Below are positions 36,947 to 45,448 of a stretch of 64,000 nt of DNA, one piece after another (positions within the stretch are counted from its first letter, which is position 1; each line of letters starts with the position of its first letter). This DNA comes from Armatimonadota bacterium (GTDB lineage Bacteria > Sysuimicrobiota > Sysuimicrobiia > Sysuimicrobiales > Humicultoraceae). The DNA lies in assembly GCA_016869025.1 (NCBI GenBank), contig VGFA01000009.1, forward strand, positions 24,735-88,734. Direction: 5' to 3'. Below the pieces are notes generated by a model. The model saw only the letters and a program-made list of their open reading frames with translations, made no database searches and was not told the origin of the DNA. The translations under genes and the position numbers were made by a program.

Positions 36947-38206
36947 GTCGCCTTCAGGGTAGCGCCGAAAGACCGCGATGCCCGCGACCACGCAGGCGGT
37001 GGCGATCATCGGCGCCACCCGCAGCCCGAGCCCGTACCCGAAGACCTCCAGGACGCCACCCAGGATTGCGGCCGCGACGCTTGTTGCGCCGTTGAGGATC
37101 AGACCCTGGAACGCGAAGAACATCCCCTCCAGGCGCTGCCCGCGCTCGCGGGCCACTGCGTGGGCGATGTCGGCCAGGATCGCGTTGGGCAGCACAAACA
37201 GCGCCGCCAGCGGCAATCCGGCCATCGCGGCAACCAGGTAGCCCTGGGCCGCCGCGCCAAGCGGCACCGGCCACAGGCCGACCGATGCCAGAAGGGGCAG
37301 GATCACGCCGGCTGCGGCCATGGCCAGCAGCAGCGCCCGCGGCTTGCCCAGGCGGTCGGCCAGGGCAGCGATAGCGGGTAGGGCGAGCAACGTCGTGGCC
37401 ACGCTCGCTCCCAGCACGCTGCCGACCGCGGCCCGGGGCAGGCCCATCAGGACCGTCACCATCAAGGCCATCGAGAGGTTCACCATGGAGAGCCCGAGCC
37501 ACAGCAGCGCGAACCCCACGATGAAGACCCGAAACGCCCGCTCGCCGAAGACCGTGCGCAGCGCAGGCCAGAAATCAACCGGGGTGTCGGCGATCGGCCG
37601 CTCGCGCACTGCGATCCCTGCCACCAGCAGCGGGATTAGACCCAGCGGCGCCAGCATCAGCCCCATGGTCCGGAAGCCGGCCCTCGCGGCGAGCGCCGAC
37701 GAGGCGATGAACGCCGCCGCTGTGCCGGTCAGACTGAACGCGCTCTGCCATGCCGAGGTGACGACACGATCCCGCCCGGGCCCGGTGATCTCGGGCAGCA
37801 GCGCCATGTAGGGGTTGAGCACGAACGTCAGCACGAAGAAGAAGACGCCCAGCACCGCGGCCAGGAAGAGAAAGTTCACAGCAGAGACAACCTCGTGAGG
37901 CGGCCTCCACAGGAGCGCGAAAGAGGCCGCCAGCAGCGGCGCGCCGGCCAGGATGAACGGCCTCCGGCGGCCGATCTGCCAGCGCAGCCGGTCGCTCCAG
38001 TGGGCCACCAGCGGATCGGCCAGCGCGTCCACGGCACGTCCAATGCCCATGGCCAGGCCCAGAAGTGCCGGCGCCACGAGCTGAGGCAGGCCCTGATCCG
38101 GCGGCGGCGCGTAGAAGTAGAAGACCCACAGTAGAACGGTCTGCTGGAGCAGGCTGGAACCGAAGGGTCCGAGACTGTAGAGGATGCGGCGGGCGGGAGT
38201 GAGCAC
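36929..38206 (-). CDS. MFS transporter of the GPH (glycoside-pentoside-hexuronide:cation symporter) family
   Basis: This protein of about 425 residues has 12 predicted membrane helices. The D-x-x-A-D-P-L-V-A-H-W-S-D-R motif in the first cytoplasmic loop, followed by G-R-R-R-P-F-I, is characteristic of the GPH branch. The substrate would be a sugar, glycoside or related compound. I place the start at the GTG at 38206 (V-L-T-P-A-R-R-I-L-Y). Longer starts to 38323 are possible but lack family character. Confidence 0.8.
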   Translation of the reverse strand: MLTPARRILYSLGPFGSSLLQQTVLLWVFYFYAPPPDQGLPQLVAPALLGLAMGIGRAVDALADPLVAHWSDRLRWQIGRRRPFILAGAPLLAASFALLWRPPHEVVSAVNFLFLAAVLGVFFFVLTFVLNPYMALLPEITGPGRDRVVTSAWQSAFSLTGTAAAFIASSALAARAGFRTMGLMLAPLGLIPLLVAGIAVRERPIADTPVDFWPALRTVFGERAFRVFIVGFALLWLGLSMVNLSMALMVTVLMGLPRAAVGSVLGASVATTLLALPAIAALADRLGKPRALLLAMAAAGVILPLLASVGLWPVPLGAAAQGYLVAAMAGLPLAALFVLPNAILADIAHAVARERGQRLEGMFFAFQGLILNGATSVAAAILGGVLEVFGYGLGLRVAPMIATACVVAGIAVFRRYPEGDLRVNV

Positions 38207-38373
38207 GCACGAGGCTTCCACAGAGGCGCCGTCGTATTCCTTGTTCAGTCGCCACCCGCAGGGGGGCGGCCCAACGACCCGGAGCGAAATGGGATGCCCT
38301 GCTTGCAGTGCTGGCCGGACCACGAGGTTCTTCTTGCTTCAAGTTGGGCGCACAGCAATGCGCCCCACCTGCC

Positions 38374-38402
38374 TTGACGCACTCGACTATTCTGGCTAGA
38401 AT
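38374..38402 (+). promoter_or_regulatory. Promoter of the relE-phd pair
   Basis: A -35 box TTGACG (38374-38379) and a -10 box TAGAAT (38397-38402) are separated by exactly 17 nt. The toxin ATG at 38412 lies about 9 nt after the -10 box, so transcription would start about 3 nt before the ATG and the message would be nearly leaderless. Confidence 0.6.
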
Positions 38403-38412
38403 CTGGCTAGAA
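38391..38412 (+). repeat. Two tandem 11-bp repeats at the relE promoter
   Basis: TCTGGCTAGAA occurs twice in direct tandem (38391-38401 and 38402-38412). The repeats cover the -10 box, the predicted transcription start and the A of the toxin start codon. The position suits an operator for the antitoxin or toxin-antitoxin complex. Alternatively it is a small replication slip. Confidence 0.6.
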
Positions 38413-38705
38413 TGCGCCATGAAATCCTGCTAGCGCCAGAGGCCGCCCAGGACCTCGAGGAGCTTGACGCGCACGTTCGGGTTACGGTCCGTGACGCTAT
38501 CGAGAAACACCTTCGGCATCAGCCCGCCCGGACGAGCAAGAGCCGGATCAGGCGTTTGAGAGGCCTGGCGCGACCTCAGTTTCGTCTTCGCGTGTGCGAG
38601 GTGCGCGTCTTCTACGACGTTTTCGAAACACGTGTAGAAGTTCTCGCCATCGTCCGGAAGTCAGACGCCAGGGCATGGCTAGAAAGGGCGGGTGAACGAT
38701 CATGA
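38412..38705 (+). CDS. RelE/ParE superfamily toxin
   Basis: This 97-residue protein has the RelE/ParE fold pattern L-A-P-E-A-A-Q-D-L-E-E-L, then R-I-R-R-L-R-G and E-V-R-V-F-Y-D-V-F and V-L-A-I-V-R-K-S-D. RelE-type toxins cleave mRNA in the ribosome; ParE-type toxins act on gyrase. I cannot decide which. The toxin precedes the antitoxin, opposite to the usual order, and the two overlap by 4 nt. Confidence 0.88.
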   Translation: MRHEILLAPEAAQDLEELDAHVRVTVRDAIEKHLRHQPARTSKSRIRRLRGLARPQFRLRVCEVRVFYDVFETRVEVLAIVRKSDARAWLERAGERS

Positions 38706-38947
38706 AGAAGGTCGCTCTCTCGGAGGCCAAGGACGACCTCTCCAGGATACTCCGCGTCGCCGAGAAGGAGGAGGTACTCATCACCCGGCACGGCAAGCCC
38801 GCGGGTGTACTGGTTGGCTTTGAGTCAGAAGACGATTGGTTTGACTATCGGCTTGAGCATGATCCCAGGTTTCTTGCTCGAATCGAAGCAGCGAGGCGCA
38901 GCTTGCGGGCCGGGCGTGGTGTAAGGCTCGAAGACCGCGACACGTGA
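38702..38947 (+). CDS. Phd/YefM family antitoxin
   Basis: This 81-residue protein has the Phd/YefM pattern V-A-L-S-E-A-K-D-D-L-S-R-I-L and the loop V-L-I-T-R-H-G-K-P-A-G-V-L-V-G. The C-terminal half (charged, arginine-rich) would bind the toxin. The ATG overlaps the relE stop (ATGA), so its synthesis is coupled to toxin translation. Confidence 0.88.
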   Translation: MKKVALSEAKDDLSRILRVAEKEEVLITRHGKPAGVLVGFESEDDWFDYRLEHDPRFLARIEAARRSLRAGRGVRLEDRDT

Positions 38948-39070
38948 CAGGGAGAGGGTACCTGACTTCGGCTTGCGGCCGCCAGCGGGCGGGACTTCGT
39001 CGGTACTCCAGATTGCCCCGTTCGCCCGCCGCGGCTGATACCGCGCGTTGGGCGGCATAGAAGGGAGCGA

Positions 39071-39508
39071 GTGGTGGCAATACGTGTTGTCAGGCTAGGC
39101 AGTCAGAGGGTAGAGGGCGAAGGCACACGCATCGGAACCGTTCGGCGTCCGCCGCGTGGTGTGCCCAGGGCAGAGTTCGCATCACAGAACTGGTACGATG
39201 TGTGGCTCCCCAACCTTGCGCCGAGCGTCGAGACCATGAATCTCGGCCAGGAAGCCAAGACGCCTGCTGAGTGGGCCAATTTCATCAGGAATTACCGGGC
39301 TGAAATGGCAGCTCCGGAGAACAGCCACGTCATCGAGCTACTCGCGGCACTCTCCCGCCAAAGCAACTTCTCGGTCGGCTGCTACTGCGAGAGTGAAGCA
39401 CGTTGCCATCGTTCGGTGCTTCGCGAATTGCTGGCCGAGAGGGGTGCCAGGCTGGAAGCGTCGGCCGCTGATGTCAAACGTTTGGCCCGCCACAAAGGAG
39501 GTGTGTAG
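39071..39508 (+). CDS. DUF488 family protein
   Basis: This 145-residue protein matches DUF488: an N-terminal R-V-V-R-L-G-S with G-T-V-R-R-P-P-R-G, a central W-Y-D-V-W-L-P-N-L-A-P-S, and the terminal C-Y-C-E-S-E-A-R-C-H-R-S-V-L motif with cysteines and histidine. The function of DUF488 is unknown; the C-x-C-x-x-x-x-x-C-H motif suggests metal binding or a thiol active site. A GTG GTG pair gives two start choices. The stop overlaps the next gene's GTG by one base. Confidence 0.8.
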   Translation: MVAIRVVRLGSQRVEGEGTRIGTVRRPPRGVPRAEFASQNWYDVWLPNLAPSVETMNLGQEAKTPAEWANFIRNYRAEMAAPENSHVIELLAALSRQSNFSVGCYCESEARCHRSVLRELLAERGARLEASAADVKRLARHKGGV

Positions 39509-39786
39509 TGCAAAGCCAACAACCGAAAGGTCCATTCTGCCAAAGCTGCGGTATGCCCCTCGAGAAACCCGAGGACTTCGGCACCGCGGCCGGTGGGTCT
39601 CGGGCAAACGACTACTGCCGTTTCTGCTTTCAAGACGGCGCGTTTACAGAACCCGAGATAAGCATGCAGGCCATGATTGACAGATGCGTCGCCATCATGG
39701 CGCAACAAGGCATCATGCCGGAAGATCAGGCAAGGGCGCTCATGACCGACGTCATCCCTGGGTTGAAGAGGTGGCAGCGTGCCTGA
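39508..39786 (+). CDS. Zinc-ribbon domain protein
   Basis: This 92-residue protein has a zinc-ribbon domain in its first half: C-Q-S-C-G-M-P-L-E and, about 26 residues later, Y-C-R-F-C-F-Q-D-G-A, a four-cysteine site. The pattern with F-C-Q-S-C-G-M-P matches a known putative zinc-ribbon family of unknown function. The C-terminal half is a helical segment with M-I-D-R-C-V-A-I-M. It overlaps its neighbours at both ends, so it is coupled to DUF488 and the following membrane gene. Confidence 0.8.
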   Translation: MQSQQPKGPFCQSCGMPLEKPEDFGTAAGGSRANDYCRFCFQDGAFTEPEISMQAMIDRCVAIMAQQGIMPEDQARALMTDVIPGLKRWQRA

Positions 39787-40192
39787 CCAGACCATCAAGA
39801 TCGTCGTTGCGGCGGTGCTCTTGCTTCATGGGCTGGGTCATGGCGGAGCGCTTGGCGCGCTCGTCTGGATCAGGTTCAGGCCGGGTGACGCCGGGGCCTG
39901 GCTGGCCGCGCGATCATGGCTCTTCCCCGCACTCCCGGCTGGCACGGCTACTGCGATGGCCAGCACCTTCTGGGTCTTGTCCTTGATCGGCTTCGTCGCG
40001 GCGGCCTTGTCATTCTGGTGCATCCTCGTGCCCGGAGATGCGTGGAGGCAGATCGCCGTCGTTTCGGCGATCGTCTCGACCCTTGGCATCGTGCTGTTCT
40101 TTGGCACATGGCCCACCCTCAACACAATCGCCGCCCTTGCGGTGAACAGCGCGGTTCTTGTCACGCAGCTCTGTCTGCGCTGGCCCCCGTAG
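39779..40192 (+). CDS. Small membrane protein, four predicted helices
   Basis: This 137-residue protein has about four hydrophobic segments (about 8-30, 45-70, 85-105 and 112-132). The first contains L-L-L-H-G-L-G-H-G-G, a histidine-glycine-rich stretch. I do not recognise the family. The GTG start overlaps the zinc-ribbon gene by 8 nt, so the three genes DUF488, zinc-ribbon and this one form a tight unit. Confidence 0.7.
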   Translation: MPDQTIKIVVAAVLLLHGLGHGGALGALVWIRFRPGDAGAWLAARSWLFPALPAGTATAMASTFWVLSLIGFVAAALSFWCILVPGDAWRQIAVVSAIVSTLGIVLFFGTWPTLNTIAALAVNSAVLVTQLCLRWPP

Positions 40193-40225
40193 ACCGGCTG
40201 AACATCGGCTGTAGGTGAAGGTCGT

Positions 40226-40738
40226 ATGACTCGTATCCGAGCCGAGAAACCCGGTGATGCTTCCCAAGTTCGGGCCGTCATCGAGGCAGCGTTCGGGCGG
40301 TCACTAGAGGCCGACATCGTGGCCGAGCTGCGGCTGGCCAGCGAGGACTACCTGGCATTGGTGGCCGAGGACGGCACGGTGGTCGGCCACATCCTATTCA
40401 CCCCGGCCGTGGTCGAACTCGCAGGGCGCCGGGTCGTCGGCATGGGGCTCGCGCCGATGGCTGTTCTCCCGGATCGCCAGCGCCAGGGCATCGGCAGCGA
40501 CCTCGTGAGGCGCGGGCTGGAGATCCTTCGCGAGAGGGGCTGTCCTTTTGTGGTTGTCCTCGGGCATCCGGAGTACTACCCGCGCTTCGGGTTCGAGCCC
40601 GCCTCCGCTCATGGCCTCGCCAGCCAGTGGGAAGGCGTGCCCGACGAGGCGTTCATGGTCCTGGTCCTGGACGCGGACGCCATGGAAGGTGTCACCGGCG
40701 TGGTGAGGTACCGGGACGAGTTCGATGAGGCCGTGTAG
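40226..40738 (+). CDS. GNAT family N-acetyltransferase
   Basis: This 170-residue protein is a GNAT acetyltransferase. The acetyl-CoA-binding motif A is L-A-P-M-A-V-L-P-D-R-Q-R-Q-G-I-G-S, and P-E-Y-Y-P-R-F-G-F-E is the YhbS-type motif of the family. It would acetylate a small molecule or protein amine; the substrate is unknown. Its stop codon lies inside the first copy of a 16-bp tandem repeat. Confidence 0.88.
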   Translation: MTRIRAEKPGDASQVRAVIEAAFGRSLEADIVAELRLASEDYLALVAEDGTVVGHILFTPAVVELAGRRVVGMGLAPMAVLPDRQRQGIGSDLVRRGLEILRERGCPFVVVLGHPEYYPRFGFEPASAHGLASQWEGVPDEAFMVLVLDADAMEGVTGVVRYRDEFDEAV

Positions 40739-40798
40739 GATGCAGCCCGCGTAGGGTGCGGCTCGCGTAGGGTGCGGCCCGTGTAGGATACAGCCCGC
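40735..40798 (+). repeat. Four imperfect 16-bp tandem repeats
   Basis: The units GTAGGATGCAGCCCGC (40735-40750), GTAGGGTGCGGCTCGC (40751-40766), GTAGGGTGCGGCCCGT (40767-40782) and GTAGGATACAGCCCGC (40783-40798) follow one another without a spacer. The first contains the stop codon of the acetyltransferase. The array lies between that gene and aroC. It is too short and without spacers for a CRISPR. Confidence 0.85.
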
Positions 40799-40944
40799 CC
40801 AGGCCTTGACGGATTCCCGTACAGGGAGCGCGGCGGCTCTGGCGTATTCTACTGCAACAATGGGTGCGGCGCCGCCGCGGGGATTGCCGCCGTGGGCACT
40901 GGGATCCGGGAGGTTCCCGCGGCGACCGGCGTCGGGGAGGGGCA

Positions 40945-42066
40945 ATGCTGCGCTATCTCACAGCGGGCGAATCGCACGGCCGAGCGCTGGTCGCCATCGT
41001 CGAGGGCCTGCCCGCAGGGCTGCGGGTGGACGAGGACTGGGTCAATGCCCAGATGGCGCGGCGCATGCAGGGGTACGGCCGCAGCAGCCGGATGCAGCTG
41101 GAACAGGACCGTGCCGAGATCGTCTCGGGCGTAATCCGCGGCGAGACCATCGGCGCGCCGGTTGCGCTCTGGATCGAGAACCGCGATTGGCGGCGCGACG
41201 AGCCGGACATCACGCGGCCCCGGCCCGGGCACGCCGATCTAGCCGGCGCGCTCAAGTACGGCTTCGACGAGGTGCGCCGCGTGCTCGAGCGGTCCAGCGC
41301 CCGCGAGACCGCGGCGCGCGTGGCCGCCGGCGCCCTCTGCGGTCGGCTCCTGGATGAGTTCGGGGTGCGCCTGTTCAGCCACGTTACCGAGATCGGCGGC
41401 GAGGCGATTCGCGAGCAGCCCGCTCACTGGGAAGAGGTCCCGGCGCTGGCCGAATCCTCGGCGGTGCGCTGCGCAGACCCCGAGGCCGAAGTCCGCATGA
41501 AGGTGGCGATTGACGCGGCACGCGCGCGCGGGGACACGTTGGGCGGCGTGTTCGAGGTCGTGGCGCTGGGCCTGCCTCCGGGGCTCGGCAGCCACGCCCA
41601 TTGGGACCGGAGGATTGACGCCCGCATCGCCGCGGCCGTGATGTCCATCCCCGCGGTCAAGGGCGTCGAGTTCGGGCTTGGGTTCGGGGCGGCGCGCACG
41701 CCGGGCAGCAGCGCCCACGATGAGATCCTCCACGACCCGGAGCGCGGGTTCTACCGGCCGACCAACCGCGCGGGAGGCGTCGAGGGAGGCATGACGAACG
41801 GCGAGCCCCTGGTTGTCCGGGCGGCGATGAAGCCGCTCTCGACGCTGCGCGCGCCGATGCGCTCAGTGGACCTGAGAACCAAGGAAACGGTGGAGGCAGC
41901 GGTGGTGCGCAGCGACGTCTGCGCGGTGCCGGCCGCGGGTGTGGTTGGCGAAGCGATGGTGTCGTCCGTGCTGGCCGATGCCTTCTTGGAGAAGTTCGGC
42001 GGCGACGCGGTGGCGCACATCCGGCAGGCCTACGACCGGTACAGAGAGGAAGTGCGACGGTGCTGA
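40945..42066 (+). CDS. aroC: Chorismate synthase
   Basis: This 373-residue FMN-dependent lyase makes chorismate from EPSP. The N-terminal G-E-S-H-G-R-A-L, the [12 protein letters not shown] motif, R-P-G-H-A-D-L-A-G and [10 protein letters not shown] are all conserved. The ATG at 40945 has GGGGAGG about 6 nt upstream; longer in-frame starts upstream lack family sequence. It opens a compact run aroC-GNAT-aroB-aroH-aroA in which successive genes touch or overlap. Confidence 0.96.
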   Translation: MLRYLTAGESHGRALVAIVEGLPAGLRVDEDWVNAQMARRMQGYGRSSRMQLEQDRAEIVSGVIRGETIGAPVALWIENRDWRRDEPDITRPRPGHADLAGALKYGFDEVRRVLERSSARETAARVAAGALCGRLLDEFGVRLFSHVTEIGGEAIREQPAHWEEVPALAESSAVRCADPEAEVRMKVAIDAARARGDTLGGVFEVVALGLPPGLGSHAHWDRRIDARIAAAVMSIPAVKGVEFGLGFGAARTPGSSAHDEILHDPERGFYRPTNRAGGVEGGMTNGEPLVVRAAMKPLSTLRAPMRSVDLRTKETVEAAVVRSDVCAVPAAGVVGEAMVSSVLADAFLEKFGGDAVAHIRQAYDRYREEVRRC

Positions 42067-42626
42067 CCATCATCGGTCGGCGCGTCAACCTGAGGGAGTT
42101 CAGGGCCGAGGACGCCGCCTGGCTGGTCCGGATGATGGCGCGCGGCACATGGTGGAAGTGGGACGCGCCGTGGGAAGGTCCTCCCTCCGAAGACGAACTA
42201 CGCCAGGTGCCCGTGCGAATTGCCGCCATGGTCCGCGAAGCCGCCTCGCCGCCCAGGCGCATGATAATCGAGACGCGGGCAGGGTCTCCCATTGGCACGG
42301 TCTCCCGCTACTGGGTGGACGAGCGCACCCAGTGGCTGGAAGTAGGCGTGGGCATCTACGCGGCGCGTAACTGGGGCCGGGGGTTTGGGCCGGCAGCGCT
42401 TGGGCTGTGGGTGGACCACCTGTTCGAGGCCCTGGAACTGCGGCGCGTCGGCCTGCGCACCTGGTCCGGAAACGAGCGGATGGTACGTCTTGCCCGCCGC
42501 CTGGGGTTCAAGCGGGAGGCCGTATTCCGGGAGGCCTACGCCACCGCGGATCGCGCCCATGACCGGGTTGCCTTCGGCCTGCTCAGGCGGGAGTGGCAGC
42601 GGGTCCGGCGTTCCTGGCCCGGGTAG
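42060..42626 (+). CDS. GNAT family N-acetyltransferase embedded in the aro cluster
   Basis: This 188-residue protein has the RimJ/RimL-like GNAT pattern: [18 protein letters not shown] in the acetyl-CoA-binding region, and [22 protein letters not shown] near the end. The target is unknown. Its GTG start overlaps aroC by 7 nt and its stop lies 4 nt before aroB, so it is fully embedded in the aromatic operon, an unexpected partner. Confidence 0.85.
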   Translation: MLTIIGRRVNLREFRAEDAAWLVRMMARGTWWKWDAPWEGPPSEDELRQVPVRIAAMVREAASPPRRMIIETRAGSPIGTVSRYWVDERTQWLEVGVGIYAARNWGRGFGPAALGLWVDHLFEALELRRVGLRTWSGNERMVRLARRLGFKREAVFREAYATADRAHDRVAFGLLRREWQRVRRSWPG

Positions 42627-42630
42627 CCCG

Positions 42631-43797
42631 ATGCGGACGGATACCTCCCGACCGTCGGAGATGCCGCCAGAGAAACCGCCAGAGAAACCGGCAGAGAGCG
42701 GCTGGCGCCGCGTGCGCGTGAACCTGGGTCCCCGGTCGTACGATACCGTGGTGGGCGCAGGCGCGATCTCCCTGACCGGGCACGAACTGCAACGGCTCGG
42801 CGCCGGCCGCCAGGCCGCGGTACTGTCCAACCGGGGAGTGTTGCGCCGCTTCGGGGATGCGCTGTTGCGCTCCCTGGAAGGATGCGGCTTCGCTGCTCAA
42901 ACCCTGACAGTCCCAGCCGGTGAGAAGTCCAAGAGTCTCCGTCAGGTTGTGCGCATCTACGATGCGCTCGGCGCGTTCGGGTTCAACCGCGACGACACGC
43001 TCATCGCGCTGGGCGGGGGCGTCGTGGGCGACCTGGCAGGGTTCGCGGCCGGCACCTATATGCGCGGCATCCGGCTGGTGCAGGTGCCGACCACCCTGCT
43101 GGCCCAGATTGACAGTGGCATCGGAGGGAAGTCGGCGGTCAACCACCCGCGCGCCAAGAACCTGATCGGGGTCTTCCACCAGCCGGCGTTGGTGATAGCC
43201 GACACCGACGCGCTGCGCTCGCTGCCACCGGCGGAGTTGCGCTTTGGGCTGGCTGAGGCCGTCAAGTACGGCATGGCGATGGACCGTGTGCTATTTGAGA
43301 TGCTGGAGGGGTTCACGCCCAGGAATCTGGATGAAGTCGTGTATCGCTGTGCCGCGCTGAAGGCCAGCGTGGTCGAAGAGGACGAGTTTGATTGGGGCCC
43401 ACGCGAGGTGCTCAACTACGGGCACACGGTGGGACACGCCATCGAGGTGGCGCTCCCCGGCCGCTTCACGCACGGTGCCGCGGTGGCCATCGGGATGCAG
43501 GTGGAGGCCCGCGCAGCGGTGAGGCTCGGCCTGCTGGGCGAGGCGGACTCGGCCCGTCAGGCCGCCCTGCTGGAGTGCCTGGGACTGCCGGTGACGGTTC
43601 CGGCCGGGCCTGCCGGCCCGCTGCTCGAGGCGATGCATCTGGACAAGAAGCGGCGCGGCGGCAGGATTCACTGCACCCTTCCCGAAGGCATCGGCCGTGC
43701 CCGGCTGGGAGTGGAGGTTCCTGACTCCCTGATGCAGGAGGTCGTCATGGAGTGCCAGGAGCCCATCCAGGCCGCGCCGCGCGAGGGAGGGGCATAG
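42631..43797 (+). CDS. aroB: 3-Dehydroquinate synthase (canonical copy)
   Basis: This protein of about 388 residues converts DAHP to 3-dehydroquinate. The NAD motif G-G-G-V-V-G-D-L-A-G-F, the G-G-K motif, N-Y-G-H-T-V-G-H and D-K-K-R are all canonical, unlike the fused copy at 34009. The first 20 or so residues contain the repeat P-P-E-K-P-P-E-K-P and are likely disordered. The start could also be the ATG at 42661. It lies 3 nt before aroH. Confidence 0.96.
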   Translation: MRTDTSRPSEMPPEKPPEKPAESGWRRVRVNLGPRSYDTVVGAGAISLTGHELQRLGAGRQAAVLSNRGVLRRFGDALLRSLEGCGFAAQTLTVPAGEKSKSLRQVVRIYDALGAFGFNRDDTLIALGGGVVGDLAGFAAGTYMRGIRLVQVPTTLLAQIDSGIGGKSAVNHPRAKNLIGVFHQPALVIADTDALRSLPPAELRFGLAEAVKYGMAMDRVLFEMLEGFTPRNLDEVVYRCAALKASVVEEDEFDWGPREVLNYGHTVGHAIEVALPGRFTHGAAVAIGMQVEARAAVRLGLLGEADSARQAALLECLGLPVTVPAGPAGPLLEAMHLDKKRRGGRIHCTLPEGIGRARLGVEVPDSLMQEVVMECQEPIQAAPREGGA

Positions 43798-43799
43798 GA

Positions 43800-44177
43800 G
43801 TGCACGTCCGGGGCATACGCGGCGCGATCACGGTGGAGTCCAACGCCGCGGAGGCGATTCGCGAGGCAACGCGCACCCTGCTGGAGGCGATGGTGCGCGC
43901 CAACCATGTTGAGACGGACGAGATAGCCGCGGTGATCTTCACGCTGACCCCGGACCTCGATGCCACCTTCCCGGCCGAGGGCGCCCGGCAGATGGGCTGG
44001 GCCTCTGTGCCACTCCTTTCGTCCACGGAGATCGCCGTGCCGGGCGCGCTGGAGCGCTGCCTGCGCGTGCTCATGCTGGTGAACTCGCCCAGGGCGCAGG
44101 GAGAGATCGCGCACATCTACCTGCGCGGAGCCGAGGTACTCCGGCCGGACCTCAACGCGCGATCTCGGGCGACGTGA
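43800..44177 (+). CDS. aroH: Chorismate mutase, AroH type
   Basis: This 125-residue enzyme converts chorismate to prephenate. It is the trimeric AroH type, as in Bacillus: R-G-I-R-G-A-I-T-V-E at the start holds the catalytic arginine, and the later L-R-V-L-M and I-Y-L-R-G-A-E-V-L-R-P-D-L carry the remaining active-site residues. The GTG start at 43800 follows GGGAGGGG. The stop overlaps aroA by 4 nt. Confidence 0.95.
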   Translation: MHVRGIRGAITVESNAAEAIREATRTLLEAMVRANHVETDEIAAVIFTLTPDLDATFPAEGARQMGWASVPLLSSTEIAVPGALERCLRVLMLVNSPRAQGEIAHIYLRGAEVLRPDLNARSRAT

Positions 44178-45448
44178 GAGAGATAGTCCCTCTGGGGACC
44201 CCCCCGGATGCGTCCATTCGCATCCCCGGCTCGAAGAGTCTGACCAACAGGGCCCTGCTGCTGGCCGCGCTGGCCCGCGGTAGATCACGGCTGACCGACG
44301 TGCTGTTCAGCGATGACACAAGCGCGATGGTAGAGAGCCTGCGGCGGTTGGGCTTCGCAGTCCAAGTTGACCAGCCGGGACTGCTCATGATGGTCGAGGG
44401 CCTCGGCGGGGACATCCCTGCAAAGAGCGCCGATCTGTTCGTCCGGGGTGCCGGGACGGCGGCCCGGTTTCTGACCGCGATGGTGGGTCTGGGCAGCGGT
44501 CGGTTCACGATAGACGGCACGGAACGGATGCGGGAACGGCCGATCCAGGATCTGCTCGACGCCCTTGGGATGCTTGGTGTGGAGGCCGTTGCAGAGCGCG
44601 GAACGCCTCCGGTGGTGGTGAATGCACACGGCATGCGCGGTGGACGCGCGATGGTGCGCGGCGATACAAGCAGCCAGTTCCTCTCCGCGCTGCTCATGGC
44701 TGCGCCGTACGCACAGAACGATGTGGAGGTGATCCTGGAAGGCCGCCTGGTGGAGGCCCCCTACGTTGAGATGACGCTGGCCGTGATGGAGGCGTTTGGG
44801 GTCAGCGTTGGGCGCGAGGGCGTACGGCGGTTCTTCGTCCGGTCCGGACAGCGCTACCGCGCGCGCGAGTACGCCATCGAACCGGACGCCAGCGCCGCCG
44901 CGTACTTCTTCGCGGCCGCGGCCATCACCGGAGGCAGGGTGAGGGTGCCGGGGCTCTCCAGGTCCTCGCTACAGGGGGACGCGCGCTTCGTGGATCTGCT
45001 CGAGGAGATGGGCTGCCGGGTAGTGCGCGGCGAAGGCTTCCTCGAGGTCTCGGGAAGCGGGGTGCTGCGCGGAATCGAGGCAGACCTCTCCGAGATGAGC
45101 GATCAGACCATGACGCTGGCCGCGATCGCGCCCTTCGCCGACGGCCCGACCCGCATCCGTCGCGTTGCGCACATCCGCCACCAGGAGTCCGACCGGCTCG
45201 CGGCCACGGCTGCCGAACTACGGCGGTTGGGTCAAGAGGTGGAGGAAAGCGACGACGGCCTGGTGATCCTGCCCAGGCCTGTGCGGCCGGCTGTGGTTCA
45301 GACATACGATGACCACCGCGTGGCGATGGCCTTTGCGGTCACCGGCCTGCGGGCCCCGGGAATCGCCATTGCGGACCCCGGGTGCGTGGCCAAGACCTTT
45401 CCGGACTTCTTCGAGCGGTTGGAGGACCTCCGCTCGGGTCCTGCCTAG
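44174..45448 (+). CDS. aroA: 3-Phosphoshikimate 1-carboxyvinyltransferase (EPSP synthase)
   Basis: This 424-residue enzyme joins shikimate-3-phosphate and phosphoenolpyruvate. The P-G-S-K-S-L-T-N-R-A-L-L-L-A-A-L-A motif, the R-G-A-G-T-A-A-R-F-L segment, G-T-E-R-M-R-E-R-P-I and the D-D-H-R-V-A-M motif near the end are conserved. The loop that reads N-A-G-T-A-M in class I enzymes reads G-A-G-T-A-A here. The GTG start overlaps aroH by 4 nt. It ends the cluster. Confidence 0.96.
   Translation: MREIVPLGTPPDASIRIPGSKSLTNRALLLAALARGRSRLTDVLFSDDTSAMVESLRRLGFAVQVDQPGLLMMVEGLGGDIPAKSADLFVRGAGTAARFLTAMVGLGSGRFTIDGTERMRERPIQDLLDALGMLGVEAVAERGTPPVVVNAHGMRGGRAMVRGDTSSQFLSALLMAAPYAQNDVEVILEGRLVEAPYVEMTLAVMEAFGVSVGREGVRRFFVRSGQRYRAREYAIEPDASAAAYFFAAAAITGGRVRVPGLSRSSLQGDARFVDLLEEMGCRVVRGEGFLEVSGSGVLRGIEADLSEMSDQTMTLAAIAPFADGPTRIRRVAHIRHQESDRLAATAAELRRLGQEVEESDDGLVILPRPVRPAVVQTYDDHRVAMAFAVTGLRAPGIAIADPGCVAKTFPDFFERLEDLRSGPA

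Noticed and set aside
38948..39070. Integron attC site after the relE-phd pair
   Set aside because: A GTTGGGC core and an imperfect stem are present, but the matching RYYYAAC core on the other side is missing and there is no integrase in the window.
40735..40798. CRISPR array
   Set aside because: The 16-bp units have no spacers and no cas genes are nearby.
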